Shown: positions 32,207-43,510 of the stretch, in pieces
Position numbering within the stretch: the first letter of the stretch is position 1
Layout of the letters: each line of letters starts with the position of its first letter
DNA from: Brachionus manjavacas
Lineage: Eukaryota; Rotifera; Eurotatoria; Ploima; Brachionidae
Assembly: GCA_019054805.1 (NCBI GenBank)
Contig: JAHQIY010000001.1
Span: 4,416,501 to 4,480,500, forward strand
Reading direction: 5' to 3'
DNA: 64,000 nucleotides
Program-made: the position numbers and the translations under genes
Notes under the pieces: generated by a model
What the model was told of the DNA's origin: nothing
Database searches by the model: none
The model's input: the letters and a program-made list of their open reading frames with translations, nothing else

Positions 32207-32609
32207 AAATATCACTCAAATTGTTGTTTTTGGAATCGCCATTTTTATCCATGTTAAAATAAAATCTAATTTAAAAATTTATTTTTCAAGCTTTGTTAAT
32301 TAATTCGGAGAGAAATCGTGCAAAAAAATTTAATTGAATAAAAGCAATTATCTCATTTATAAATAAATCTGGGTTTATTAGCAAAGTTTATTAATTTTTT
32401 TGGCAGATAGGAAATAAATATTGAAGATGAAATTTAATTTTAGATCATTCGATGTAAATACATTTGGAGAGTTTTATTAAATTAAGCGAATTTTAGTGAG
32501 TAAAAATGTGACCGTGGTAAACTCGCGGTAAAAACAATTGCTCACTTAAGACTGCAAAATACTTCCGCACAAATCGATAGAACACTTAATTATTTATTAT
32601 TAATTTGCA

Positions 32610-32646
32610 TATATAAACCTTTGTGAAATTTGAGCCTTTCAGTTTA
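32610..32646 (+). promoter_or_regulatory. Canonical TATA-Inr core promoter
   Basis: TATATAAA at 32610-32617 is followed by TCAGTT at 32639-32644, whose A (32641) lies 31 bases after the first T of the TATA box. This is the standard spacing for a TATA/initiator promoter. The next ATG (32673) opens the small possible secreted ORF. In such AT-rich DNA TATA words are common, but the exact Inr match at the right distance is less so. Confidence 0.5.
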
Positions 32647-32672
32647 TTTATAATTGGAATCATCCTGTCATT

Positions 32673-32891
32673 ATGAAATTTTTCTTAATAAGATTGATAC
32701 GCAGCAATTTTGTTTTTTCTTTCTTTTTTATGATAGAAATTTGTTTTTTAAATAAATCATTTTGTACCGAATTCGAACTGGATTATAAATTAGATTTTAA
32801 GCATTTGTCAAACTTAATTTGGTTAATAAATTCACCAAGATTAATCCCTGTTCTTTTGTCTGTGAGCCAAATTATTGACAAGAAAGGCTGA
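32673..32891 (+). CDS. Small possible secreted protein (72 aa) or first exon of a peptide precursor
   Basis: The first ATG after a TATA-Inr promoter opens a frame whose residues 1-32 look like a signal peptide (MKFFLIRLIRSNF, FSFFFMIEICF, NKSFCTEFE). A 40-residue tail follows (LDYKLDFKHLSNLIWLINSP, then IPVLLSVSQIIDKKG) ending at TGA. A good splice donor (GTGAGC) lies inside the codons for LSVS near 32863, so the ORF may be only a first exon. I saw no clear downstream exon before 34.3 kb. It is not a recognised family. Promoter geometry is the main reason to list it. Confidence 0.35.
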   Translation: MKFFLIRLIRSNFVFSFFFMIEICFLNKSFCTEFELDYKLDFKHLSNLIWLINSPRLIPVLLSVSQIIDKKG

Positions 32892-32894
32892 TTG

Positions 32895-34300
32895 CATAAA
32901 ACGCCCGCAATTGCGGATAAATATTGACTATAAAAAATTTAAATTTATTTGTAATTTAAATCCCATGAGTTGATTTTGTAAAAAATTTAATTTACCATGG
33001 TAATTTAGACTAGAAATTTCAATCGCAGTTTTTTTGAGAGAATTGTTGCCAAAAATCTTTTAACTCAGACAAAAAGCGCTATTTGAAAATAGACTCTTTG
33101 ATTTAATTTGATAAGATCAAATTTTGTTTCTCTGAGAGAAAAAATTCTTAGAGGAAGCCGTGCACCCACCTGAATACTAATTCAAAATATTCTTGCTCAG
33201 CTAAACCTCGAATTTCTCAAACTAAATAAAACAAATTTATTTAAAGAAAAATCTACGTATTGGAAAAAAAAGCAACTTAAACATCATTTTTATTTTAATT
33301 TACATTCTATTTTTAAAATTTAAATTGATTATTTTTCAGCATTTCAATTTCAACCCAGGTTTTCCTTAAATCAAGCGTACTTTTAGTTCTGTCGCATAAG
33401 CTTTGTTTTTTTTTTATTTACCAAAATTCGATGCCTTATTCTAAAGTTAGTTGAAAAAATTTTTTTATTTATTTAATACGAAAAAAATTTCAGCTTAATC
33501 AAACGAAATTTCTAGTCTTTTAATTCAAGGTGAATTTTAATCAATACCTAGCTTGCTGTTTTTCCAACTGCTTATACAAATAACCTTAGATTTTAATTTT
33601 TGAATTAATTGTAATTCAATGCCAGCTTTTGATTAATGACAAAATGAATAAAATTTTTGTAAGAAGATTCTTTTAAATCTTTAATTTTGACTTTAATTCG
33701 AGAATAATTAAAATACAGTTTGCCAATAGTGACTTTAATTAGGATTAAGTTTTAATTAACTAAGGGGTTAATTATTTTCAGCGCTGATCTTTATTTAAAC
33801 CAAAGTAATTTCCTTTTTTTTATTAAAGAAGTGAATTTTCCAAATAGTGATAATTGTGAATGAAACTGAGCCATCTAAAAATAATACATTTTATAGATGC
33901 GTGCAAAAAACACTTACATAACTAATACTATTTTGTTTCAGTAGAGATCATATTTTATTTTATTTTTGAATTTTTTCCAAAATATTCAATCAACTCTAAA
34001 TATCCTCTCAAAATTATTCAGCAAAGACATGGTTCTACTTTGTCGCCGGCTAAATTTCATGTCAAAAAAATTCATGTCTGTACGCCGAGTACGGCTCATT
34101 AATCAGCCGAATTGTTCATTTTGAAAATTTAAATTTAAAAAAAAATGAATAATTTATAAATTTGTCTACGTAAAGCTCTAAAATTTATTTTTTTTAAATG
34201 TAAATAGCTTTTTCATTTATTTACTTAACACAAAATAAATTTAGATATTTTCAATTTATTAAGAAATATCAAAAAAAATTAAATTAATTACGACATGGTA
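32895..34300. other. AT-rich region upstream of the class B GPCR, no gene recognised
   Basis: It may hold an unrecognised 5' exon of the GPCR (a signal peptide is missing from the called start) or a second exon of the small ORF at 32673. I could not pick out either with confidence. Confidence 0.4.
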
Positions 34301-34308
34301 AAAAAACA

Positions 34309-36256
34309 ATGATGTTTCAAACAAGTGAAGAATGTCACAGCTACTTGGAATCGATTGATAAACTAGTTTACAAAGGTAAGTTTAAAGTAATGTGTTTTTT
34401 TTTTAATAAGTTTCTTTTTTTTCAAAAGGAAATGCTACTGGATGCCCGGGGGTGTTTGACAAAATTATGTGCTGGCCCGCAGTTGCACCCAATACCTTAA
34501 TCAATATACCATGTCCAAATTTTGACGGACTGTTTGATGAAACAAGTATTTTTTGTTCTTTTGTTTAATTTTTTTAGATTAAAATGGTGACCAAATTTTT
34601 TTTGAAAATAATTTAATTGATTTTTTTTACCAAAATTAAAAATAAATTTATTCAAAGAAAATTTGACAAAAAAATGCCTCGAGAGCGGAGTCTGGGATGG
34701 AATTAATCGTACAAACCAGCCTCATGGGTACACAAACTACGAAGTTTGCTTGACTCAAGACAGTCTAAGGCAATCGAAAGAAATACTAGGAAACCCGGTA
34801 ATGTTAAAAACAACTTGATATGATACTAATGTAGCCATTTTTTTCCAGGGTAACCAACAAATCCTCCGAATTATCGATCACATTGAAATAGTTGGATTAG
34901 TACTATCATTTTTTTGTATATGTTTTTCTTTGTTTATATTCGGATATCACAAGTAAATTTTAAAAAATAAATTTTTTTTTTACTTTTATTTTAAAAAAAA
35001 TAAAGAAATCTTCGTTGTAAACGAACAAAGATTCACTTGAATCTGTTCATAACCATTTTTATTCAATCAATAGTGCGCATAGTGTCCTATATAGACAGAT
35101 TTTTGTTCAGAATTTTGAACCCAGAACTGATTGCCTATGAATCTCAACTAATGCTTTATAGTGTAAGTCTAATAAAAAATAAATTGATAACTTTTTCTAA
35201 TTTATTGCATAGAAAGCAATATGTCCTTTGATGATCACAATTCTAGAGTATATACAAATGTGTAACTTTATGTGGATGCTTAACGAGGGCGCTTATCTCA
35301 ACATTTTGCTGACCTACTCAGTTTTTGATGACAATAAAAAGGGGATCATGATTGCTTACTACGTCATTGGATGGGGTAAGAAAAAATAAATAGCATTTAT
35401 CCAAAAAAAGTACCATTTATTCACTTTTTATGAAGGATTTCCGGGTATCATGGTCACCATTTGGAGCGGCATTTTGCTCAAAATAGTCGGTATTAACGAC
35501 ATATGTTGGTCCGGATTTTATAATTGGAAAACTTATTGGATCATCAAAACCCCCATTATCATAGCTATCACAGTAATTGAAAAATTTTTTTTTGTTATTT
35601 TTGTTTTTATTTTATTTTTAAAAAAGATAAATATTATATGTTTAATAAATGTGATTCGCATCTTGGCCAGCAAACTGAGAGAAAATCGAACTTCAGATAT
35701 CGATCAGATTAAGTAAAAAAAAATATTCACAAATAGTTTTCAAATATAAATTTTCTTTTCATTAGAAAAAGCCTCAAAGCCGCTATTCTACTTCTACCAC
35801 TGTTTGGTATAACGCACATATTTGAAGTGTATGAATTTCAGCCGCAAAATTGGTACCTGAATCTAATTTTTTCCATCATCAAAGCCATTTTGGTATTTTA
35901 CCAGGGTGTTTTTTTGTCCATATTGTATTGTTTCATGAATAATGAGGTAAAAAGAAGTGACAAAGGCTGTAATTGTTTTTTTTAATTTTTTTTAAAGGTT
36001 AAAAATACAATACGGCGAAACTGGCTGAATAAAATTAAGTTTAAATCACAATGTTTTGAGGGTGGCAAAAATAGACGAAAAAAAGGAGCGAATGGCCGTA
36101 TGACTACCGAAGGGGATAATTTGTTAGATATGCAGATGGTGAGTATGAAATTTTGAATTTATTTTTAATAAAAAATAAAATTTTAATTTTTTTGTTCAGA
36201 CTGAGATCACAAAAACGGCTTACACTATGTCCAAAACTGAGGACATTTGTATATAA
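34309..36256 (+). CDS. Class B (secretin-family) neuropeptide GPCR, PDF-receptor-like, 11 exons, 449 aa
   Basis: Exons: 34309-34375, 34429-34545, 34658-34797, 34849-34952, 35006-35162, 35213-35375, 35436-35572, 35627-35712, 35766-35946, 35998-36138, 36200-36256. All splice sites are GT-AG and frames join. The ectodomain is a hormone-binding fold: ATGCPGVFDKIMCWPAV, INIPCPNFD, CLESGVWDG, with glycosylation sites NAT, NLT and NRT. Seven helices follow, with class B signatures: RTKIHLNLF in TM2, FMWMLNEGAYLNILLTYS in TM3, IGWGFPG in TM4, NVIRILASKLRENRTSDIDQ before TM6, KAAILLLPLFGITHIFE in TM6, and FYQGVFLSILYCFMNNEV in TM7. The loop-3/TM6 block is closest to the pigment-dispersing-factor receptors I know; CRF/DH44 receptors are next. 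It should couple through Gs to cAMP. No signal peptide follows the first ATG. AATAAA overlaps the stop codon. Confidence 0.9.
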
Positions 36257-36259
36257 ATA

Positions 36260-38150
36260 AAAAATACAAAATGTAACTAGGAAGCTGTGTCGTTGCGAGC
36301 ATTTTTTAGTTATTTTATCTTTCGAAATAGTCAAAGTGAATTTGAGAAGTATTTCCGGTTTTTTTAAAATTTTTATATGTGATTTTTAAATTAGACCTAA
36401 GACGCAATTTTTTTAAAATAAATTTCTGATTTTTAATTTTGATTTTTATCATTCTCAAAATTAGCATTTAACAACATTATATTTTTTGTTGACAGCTAAT
36501 TTTAAAATTCGATTTTTAACCAAATGAGCCATCAAAATTAAATTGCATTTTTATTCTTTGAATGGGTAACCTTATATTGATTTTGTGTTAAGAGAATTTT
36601 ATCGGCTAAATCCGTCTTTTATTATAAAAATAACTTTTCAAAAGGAACCATCAAGTATCAGCTTATTTTTTAATTCAAGTTTATTTAAAGTTTATCGAAC
36701 GTCAATCAAAACGTTTCTAAACATGTGGTTGCCATAGTAAATTAAATAATAAAATATAGAGCAAAAGTAAAAACTAACTACTTAAGCAAATAGCTAATCA
36801 AATTCAAAATTAACAATCTTAATTATTTTAAAGATAGTTTGTTAAATAATTTGATTTATTGATTCCTTGATTTTTGTTACAGCATTAAATTTCAATCTCA
36901 GATAGAGGGTATAATTTTTCGAAATTTCTGATAACTGAAATAATAGAGAAAGAAATCTGAATCTTAAAATTTATTATTTTAAAAAATTAAATTCTTTTTT
37001 GTTTTTAAATGAAACCAATTTAGTTTGATGTGCATTAAATTTAATTTTTTTTAAAAGTTTTAATTTTGATTAATGGTTGTATGCTTTGTCTGGAATGAGA
37101 ACATAAAAGGTTTGATACAGACAGGTCTTGCAGCAAATTTTTGATTTCAGGAGAAAAGATTTATTTCTTAAAAAATTCAATCAGTCTGATGATATTCGAA
37201 TTGAAAAATATGGTAAAACAAACCAGAAAGAATTTCTTGAAACTTAAAAGCTTTTCTGACTCATCACTGTGTGTTTTCATGACTTTTCAAAATCAAAAAT
37301 CAAAAAATTTCAATTTCGTTAAAAATTTATTTATTTTATGAGTAATATTTTAATTGAAAAAATTCATTTAAACTGTTAAAATTATTTTTCTTAAAAATCA
37401 ATTTCATAAACAGAAAAACAATTTAGAAAAAAAATAAAACCTGATAAATATTAGAAAAACTTTTTATTTAAACTCGTATTTCTGTTATTTAATGTGAAGT
37501 ATGAAAAAAACTCCACATTAAATAACAGAAATAATGTGCTAAATAAATGATTGGAATTCACCATTTTATGTTTATTTACGCAAAAAAAAGTAAACTATCA
37601 TAAGAACAAAAAAATTAATTAGTTTCTCTTTTGGGTACGCTCAATTTTTAGTTTAATTTTTTTCAAAAGCTAGATTTAAGTGATAAATTAAATAGTTTTC
37701 TAATTTTAATTATTTAAAAAAAATTAAGACTCCAGAAGAGTTTCGAGCCTTCTTTTCAGTTGTCTTTTTAGTAAGCTTTTGACTAATTAAAGATATTTGA
37801 ATAAAAAATTTAAAAATTAAATAGTTTACTAATAAAATTTATAAAATCATATAGACTTCAAAAAAAATATCAAGTTTCTGTTTATTTGATGTTATGAAAT
37901 TCAAATCAAATGCCAATAAGATCCTGTTGATGAAAGGTCTAAAATTTGTCAAGGGACATTAAAAGTCCAAAATTTTTTAAATTAAAGTTGCAAATCAAAT
38001 CATCATGGTCAATTTGTAGTTGATTAAAGCAAATGAATACGTAGATGCCCTGTAATCTTATTCAAAAAATGTAAAATAAAAATTGAATAATAATGGATAT
38101 TAATTTTATTGAATAAAAACTGATTAAATTTTACTTTACAATTAAAAATT
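36260..38150. other. AT-rich intergenic region with one strong hairpin
   Basis: No gene was recognised. 37477-37496 (TATTTCTGTTATTTAATGTG) and 37514-37533 are perfect inverted arms of 20 bp with a 17-nt spacer. Confidence 0.5.
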
Positions 38151-38450
38151 GAGAGCCGGTATAGCTAAATAGTTTATGGGTTAGTCTTAAAAGCAGAGGA
38201 TCGAAGGTGCGAACCCCGCTAATGAAGAAAAAACTTAAAAATATCTCTCCATTACGGGACGCATGACCCTATTCATTAAAAAAGGGGGACTGGTTTCTAC
38301 TGGGTTATAATTACGGTGTCGTAAATGGTCAACTCGGTAAAGTTACCTCTGAGTCAGATCGGAGTCATTCCTCAAAAAAGTACCCGAAATGAAGATGAGC
38401 GTCTCCAAATTATCCGCTTGAATAAAAAAGGGCAGTCTATTATAAGAAAA
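38151..38450 (+). mobile_element. tRNA-derived SINE, plus-strand copy
   Basis: The left end resembles a tRNA gene. It has an A-box-like TATAGCTAAATAG (38160-38172) and a B-box-like GGTGCGAACCC (38206-38216) about 46 bases apart, the layout of an internal pol III promoter. The rest matches the complement of 62345-62600, including AGCAGAGGATCGA, GGTCAACTCGGTAAAGTTAC, CAGATCGGAG and GATGAGCG. It cannot fold as a proper tRNA. It lies just upstream of a LINE RT fragment. Confidence 0.75.
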
Positions 38451-38541
38451 TGAAACCAAATCTAATAATCAAACTTAAAAGGATAATTATCTTATCAAAT
38501 TATTTAAATATCATTGAGTAGCTTATGATTTTATTGAGAAA

Positions 38542-39370
38542 ATGGGAAAAAACCCACTGACAAGTAGACCATTCTGGAAAAAAATAAATAAATTTAGATC
38601 AAAAAAAGGATCAAATTTAATCCCAAATTTGTTTTTAAATGACAAGGAATTCAAAACTAATGAAGAAAAGGGAAAATGCTCTGGAGAACTCCTATCTTCA
38701 ATATTTAGTCCTAATTCTGATTTAATAGATCTTGATAAAGATTTCGAAATACTTAATTCTTACTCTGAATTCTTTCGAAATTATGATCAGTCTAATTTTA
38801 ATGATCCAATTTGCTTAAATGAATTAATTATGGCTTTAAAAAGATTGAAAAATGAAGCGGCATCAGGACCTGACCAAATTCATAATCTAATGTTAAAAAA
38901 CTTACCTAGAAATTCATTAATAGAAATAGAACTTTTTAATTTATCTCTTCGAGAAGGTAGAGTCCCTAAAGCATGGAAAACATCGAACATTACTATGATT
39001 CAAAAAAAAGCCTCTTCTTTACAAGATCCTTTAAATTATAGACCAATTAGTATAACGAGTTGTTTAGGAAAGCTCCTGGAACGCATGGTATTTTCAAGAT
39101 TATACAATTATTTGGAAAAACATTCACTCCTTATCCAGGAGCAATCTGGATTTAGGAAACACCGGCGAACATCAGATAATCTTTTCTTTTTAATTCAAAA
39201 AATTGTGGAATCATTTAATAGAAAAAAAAGAGTTTGTGGCCTTTTTTTTTGATATTTCTAAAGCCTTTGATAGGGTTTGGCATGAAGGTCTACTTTTTAA
39301 ATTGATTAAAATGAATCCACCTAATTACTTGACTAACTGGATTAGATTTTTTTCTCTTAAGCGTTAAAAT
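38542..39370 (+). pseudogene. LINE reverse-transcriptase N-terminal half, 236-codon frame then frameshift
   Basis: The open frame begins in the endonuclease-RT linker (PLTSRPFWKKINKFRSKKGS) and continues through RT blocks LKRLKNEAASGPDQIHNLML, VPKAWKTSNITMIQKKASS, LNYRPISITSCLGKLLERMV and IQEQSGFRKHRRTSDNLFFL. At 39235-39252 a run of Ts shifts the frame; the next block continues as DISKAFDRVWHEGLLFKLIK. The sequence stops being RT-like after about 39365. YADD and the 3' half are absent. The frame is otherwise well preserved, so this copy is comparatively young. Confidence 0.85.
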
Positions 39371-39384
39371 AGAACAAAAAAATT

Positions 39385-39830
39385 TGTAAACGTACACGTA
39401 ACTTACGTTAAAATAAACGTTTTCTTTTTGATAAACATTTTTAAATAAAATTTATCGAAAATTAAAAAAAAAATTTATTTACCAAATTTTACCAAAAATT
39501 ATGCAATTTTACATAAAATTAAGCAAGAAACGGTAAGGAAATTTTTGAAATTTTTTTAAACTCTTCATAATACAATTAATTAAATATTTAGGAAAAGAAG
39601 CCAATTTTAAATTTTTATTGCCAAAATCCTAATTTTTTTGTCTGTAAGCATTTAGGAACAATTTTACCAATATTTGTGTAGCCAGTATTTGTGTACCAGT
39701 ATTTGTAGCTTTACGTAATTATACGTAAAGCTACAAATACTTCCCGACTAATATTTACGTAAGATTACGTAAATGTTAGATGACCTAAACTTACGTAAAA
39801 TAACGTAATTTTACCAATTCTGGACTTTTT
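39385..39830. repeat. ACGTAA-rich repeat with a perfect 20-bp palindrome
   Basis: Many TTACGTAA-like words occur, as in the MITE at 10320. AGTATTTGTAGCTTTACGTA (39698-39717) is perfectly inverted at 39722-39741 with a 4-nt loop. There is no ORF. It directly follows the point where the LINE RT frame is lost, so it may be a separate insertion there. Confidence 0.5.
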
Positions 39831-39849
39831 TTAAAACCACTGTATGAAA

Positions 39850-41095
39850 TACACTGTTATATCTTATTAGAATTAATGCATTTTTGTTTTTAACATACTT
39901 TGTTAAATTTTAAAGTAAATTCTGCAAAAGTCTACAAAAAAATTACTTGCACTCTGCATTTTGATGAAGCAGAATTTACCTTTGTTTAACATATGTTCAA
40001 TACAAAAATGTATCACTGTTACACAGTAATCTTGCACAATTATTTAAAGTAATTAAATAAAATTAAATACACAATTCGTTTGGAGTCTAAAAAAAGCCTA
40101 CTAATCAGAATATCTCGAAGTAATTTTTCATTTTCTTATTAAAAATAGTTTTTTTTAAACAAACATTTTTATTATTATTTTAATTAAATGGGAATTTTTT
40201 ATTAATTTTGTATTTTTTATATTAAAAAAATCTCTATAAAATGCAATTTATAATTGGCTATGTGAAGTTAATCTATTCGAATATTTTTTTTTAAATTCCC
40301 TTGTGAAATTTTGACGTGAACATAATATCTACCCATATGCCTAGCATAAGTTCTAATTCCATATTGCTAGAAAGCTTCCAAAGGATTTAGTTGAAAGTTG
40401 ATCACCTCATAGAAAAATAAATATTAAAAAAGATTCCATGATGGCTAATGTTTATTTTAGTAACAAAATAAATGTTATTCAAGATTTAGATTCAATGTTT
40501 AAGTCTATCCCTGGAAACTGTATTGATTGACGCTATTCCGATGCCATGTTTGCATTTAAAATTTTTGCCCCAGTCAGGACTTAAGTTTCTTTTCTTCTGA
40601 TTATTAACAAGTATTCTGTGCATTAATTTGCTTTCAATTATTGCGAGGAACGAAGCAGCCGTGACGAGCTAAATAGTCTCACAATGAGAGTGTATTGTAA
40701 ATTTAGAATGCGCTATTTGAAAATATTTTTCTGGCTGAGAATTTTTAATAAAGCCTTAACATGCAATATTCTAAATTTGCAAAAAAAATCGAAAATTTAC
40801 CAATTAAAATTTGCAAATAAAACTTTACTCTTTACTATTTTTTTTCTCTGTCAAAAACTAAAATAAAACACAGCATACAAAAATTTAAAATTTAAAAAAA
40901 TAAAACAACAACTAATAAACATCAACAAAACCACTCATAAAATCAAATAAACGCGCCACTATGAATACCGAAGAAACCGTTGATGATGATGATGATAATG
41001 ATGATGAGGAACTTTAATTACAAAGAATGTATTTTTTTAAAAACACGATTATACTAGATTTTTTCAAATATTTATTTTAATCATTATTTCAATAT
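39850..41095. other. AT-rich stretch, no gene recognised
   Basis: A short acidic frame at 40961-41020 (MNTEETVDDDDDNDDEEL, stop) comes from a GAT trinucleotide run. It could be the end of a lost exon but is too short to call. Confidence 0.4.
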
Positions 41096-41097
41096 TA

Positions 41098-42487
41098 ATT
41101 GGTTTAAATTTTTGTGTTTGAATTTCAAAATGTATCCAATGTTGAAATAACATTAAAAGTGCGATGTTTCAAATTATTTTTTCAGTCTCAAATAAAAAAA
41201 ATAATTTTAAGTTAATATTGCAAGCATTTTCATATTTTAAATTAAACTCTTTAGTGAAATAGAATGATTTTAATTTTAAAATCTGAAAAAAATATTGAAA
41301 ATTCTTTTTTAATTTCTAAATAATTCATTTATTTACTTTTTCCTGAGCAAATGCTCATTCAGACTTGAAACATATGAAAAAACTTAAAATATAGCTAAAT
41401 AATATAAAATTAAATAAATAAAAGGAATAAAAATGAGCATTAAAAAGAAAAAAAAAGATAATTAATTCATTTTGATTTAATTTTATATTCAATCATTAAA
41501 AAACTAGATCTAGTCGGTTATGTGAATCATAGTTCACTTATTGTCCGAAATATTTAGTTCTCTTAACAGGAAAACAATGGTTCACCTGTTACTGGAACGA
41601 TTCTTGTTCTCAGGTTTTGTGAACTATTGGTTCAGACAATTTTTTTTGTTCAATATGAACAATTTAATTTATAAAGTTAGATGAACAATTTCTTGATTAT
41701 GTGAACAAATTGAATAAATCTATTTAATAAAATGCCTAATTTTCGAAACTGATATAAAAAATTAGTTAATAATTTTTTTGGTATTTTTGCTGAAGGAGCT
41801 TTAGAAATACCATTTGCTCTGATCTGGTTGACCTGGTATTACTCTTTCCATAATCCGAAATACCTAAATGCGCTCTTTTCATAAATCTTTGCCTTTCATC
41901 ATAAATAAAAAAAATTAAAGAAAATAAAACTAAATTGTTCAACCATAAGAGTTTGACTTTTGAGAACATACATTAATCTATTTCGCAAAATTTTCCTACT
42001 CCGCCCAACTTTAAATTTTCTATATTATTATCTTTACTATCTTATTTTTTATTATTACATTAGCTTTTTTAAATTATGTGAACTAATAGTTCATAAAACC
42101 TGAGAATATGAATCGTTCCAGAAACAGGTGAACCAAAATTTACCTAACGGACTAGACACGAAAAACTTTGTTTTCATCTTATTAAATTTTGATTTTAGTG
42201 ATAATTTACTTTCGTTTGGTGCTTTTTAACAAATACTCAATCTATGAAAAATGTAAAACAGAGCGTAGATAGTTTTTTAAAATACAAATATTATCTTTAA
42301 GGATCATCATATCACAAACCTAAAGTCAAAATTCATAAAAAAATACCAAGTTTTTCATGCTTGCAATATTAACTTAAAATTATTTTGATATTTGAAACTG
42401 AAAGAAATATTTGAAACATCGCACTTTTTCAGTGTTATTTCAACATTGGATACATTTTGTAATTCAAACACAAAAAATTAAACCAAT
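41098..42487. mobile_element. Long-inverted-repeat (foldback-like) element, best copy (C), about 1.39 kb
   Basis: The ends are inverted: ATTGGTTTAAATTTTTGTG at 41098 versus its complement ending at 42487. Inside both ends the same blocks follow in mirror order: TGTATCCAATGTTGAAATAAC with AAAGTGCGATGTTTC; TTAATATTGCAAGCAT; and the TCTAGTCGGTTA ... TTGTTCTCAGGTTTT block (41510-41640 versus 42066-42170). The matched arms reach about 500 bp in places. The centre (41760-41970) carries a LINE-3'-end-like segment. There is no transposase frame. Related pieces lie at 6.8-7.8, 25.9-26.4, 51.8-52.3, 55.05-55.2 and 56.85-57.06 kb. Confidence 0.7.
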
Positions 42488-42754
42488 TTTAAATTAAATT
42501 AAATTTTTTGAAAAAAAAAGTCTAACGTTTCGTTACTCGCATAAAAAGCTTTGCTAACCCATAGTTTATTATTAATATACATTTTGATAAATCATCAATT
42601 TCCGGTAATTGGTTCCATATGTTTACAACTCTATTTGTAAAAAATTGAAACGCGAGGAACAGTTTTTTATCTGTTGACGACGTAGTGACGCTTTCTAAAG
42701 AAGATATTTATTATATATTATTATTTTTTTCATACAAGCAGCATCTGACCAGGC

Positions 42755-43510
42755 TCAGATGATGCTTGTATGAAACGCCCAAAAGTTAGAACATTGCATT
42801 TTTTCCAATTGATTTAAATTGCAACGATCTTCAGACCGTTCCTTATCGAGGGTTCTTTCAGCTTCAGTTAAATCCGGATTAATGAATATGTCTCTTAGCT
42901 CGGTATTTTTCCTCAATTCTTTGGACGCTTTCAAGATCTGTGAGCGATCATTTTCATCGAGAAGCTTTATTAGAAATGGCGGGGGTCGATTCGAATTTGG
43001 ATTTTGCCTAAAACGTCGACAAGACTTAATTTTGTTCAGGTCGACATTAATAGCTGTAAGGGTTTTTTCAATAAATTTTTTATCATGCAAGTTTTCTACC
43101 TTTAGCATCAGCTACAGCTCGACTTGCAACTGAAACCTAGCTACGCGAGATTTCGCTGGATTGCTGATTGTTGACATGATACGATTCAGATTTCTCATTT
43201 GAGATGTTCTTTTCAACCTGAATTTTGCTAATTTTCGAAGTAAGATCATTTACTTAGCTTCAAGGTAAGTGATTGTATTGTCTTGAGAGCTAACTTTAGC
43301 TTCAGGACCAGCTTTTTTTTTTCTTTGGAGTTCAAAAGCGCTTCCAGTAATAAGAAGCGGCTTTTCAGAGTAGAAAAATCAGCAATACTTACGTATCTGG
43401 ACTCCGACTACCATTACCATTTGGGCTCGTTTATGCTCTAGGTCGTTTGGCTGTCTCAGAAACAAAGCTAACACTGGGTGGCATTGAGTTGGGAGGCGTT
43501 CTTTGAAAAG
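42755..43510 (-). pseudogene. LINE ORF1 protein fragment
   Basis: The 42755-43108 frame (117 aa) reads FIEKTLTAINVDLNKIKSCR, then NRPPPFLIKLLDENDRSQIL, KASKELRKNTELRDIFINPD and LTEAERTLDKERSEDR. This is the conserved RNA-binding region of ORF1 proteins of CR1/L2-like elements in many aquatic invertebrates. Further upstream in broken frames is a coiled-coil-like part (TYLEAK, DLTSKISKIQVEKNISN). It is truncated at both ends and no ORF2 follows. Confidence 0.7.

Noticed and set aside
38155..38220. Possible tRNA gene (A-box and B-box-like words)
   Set aside because: The arms do not pair as a cloverleaf and the sequence continues into a core shared with 62.4-62.6 kb, so it is a SINE head and not a tRNA gene.
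40961..41020. Acidic GAT-repeat mini-ORF as a gene
   Set aside because: Nineteen codons, driven by a trinucleotide run, no splice context that I could support.
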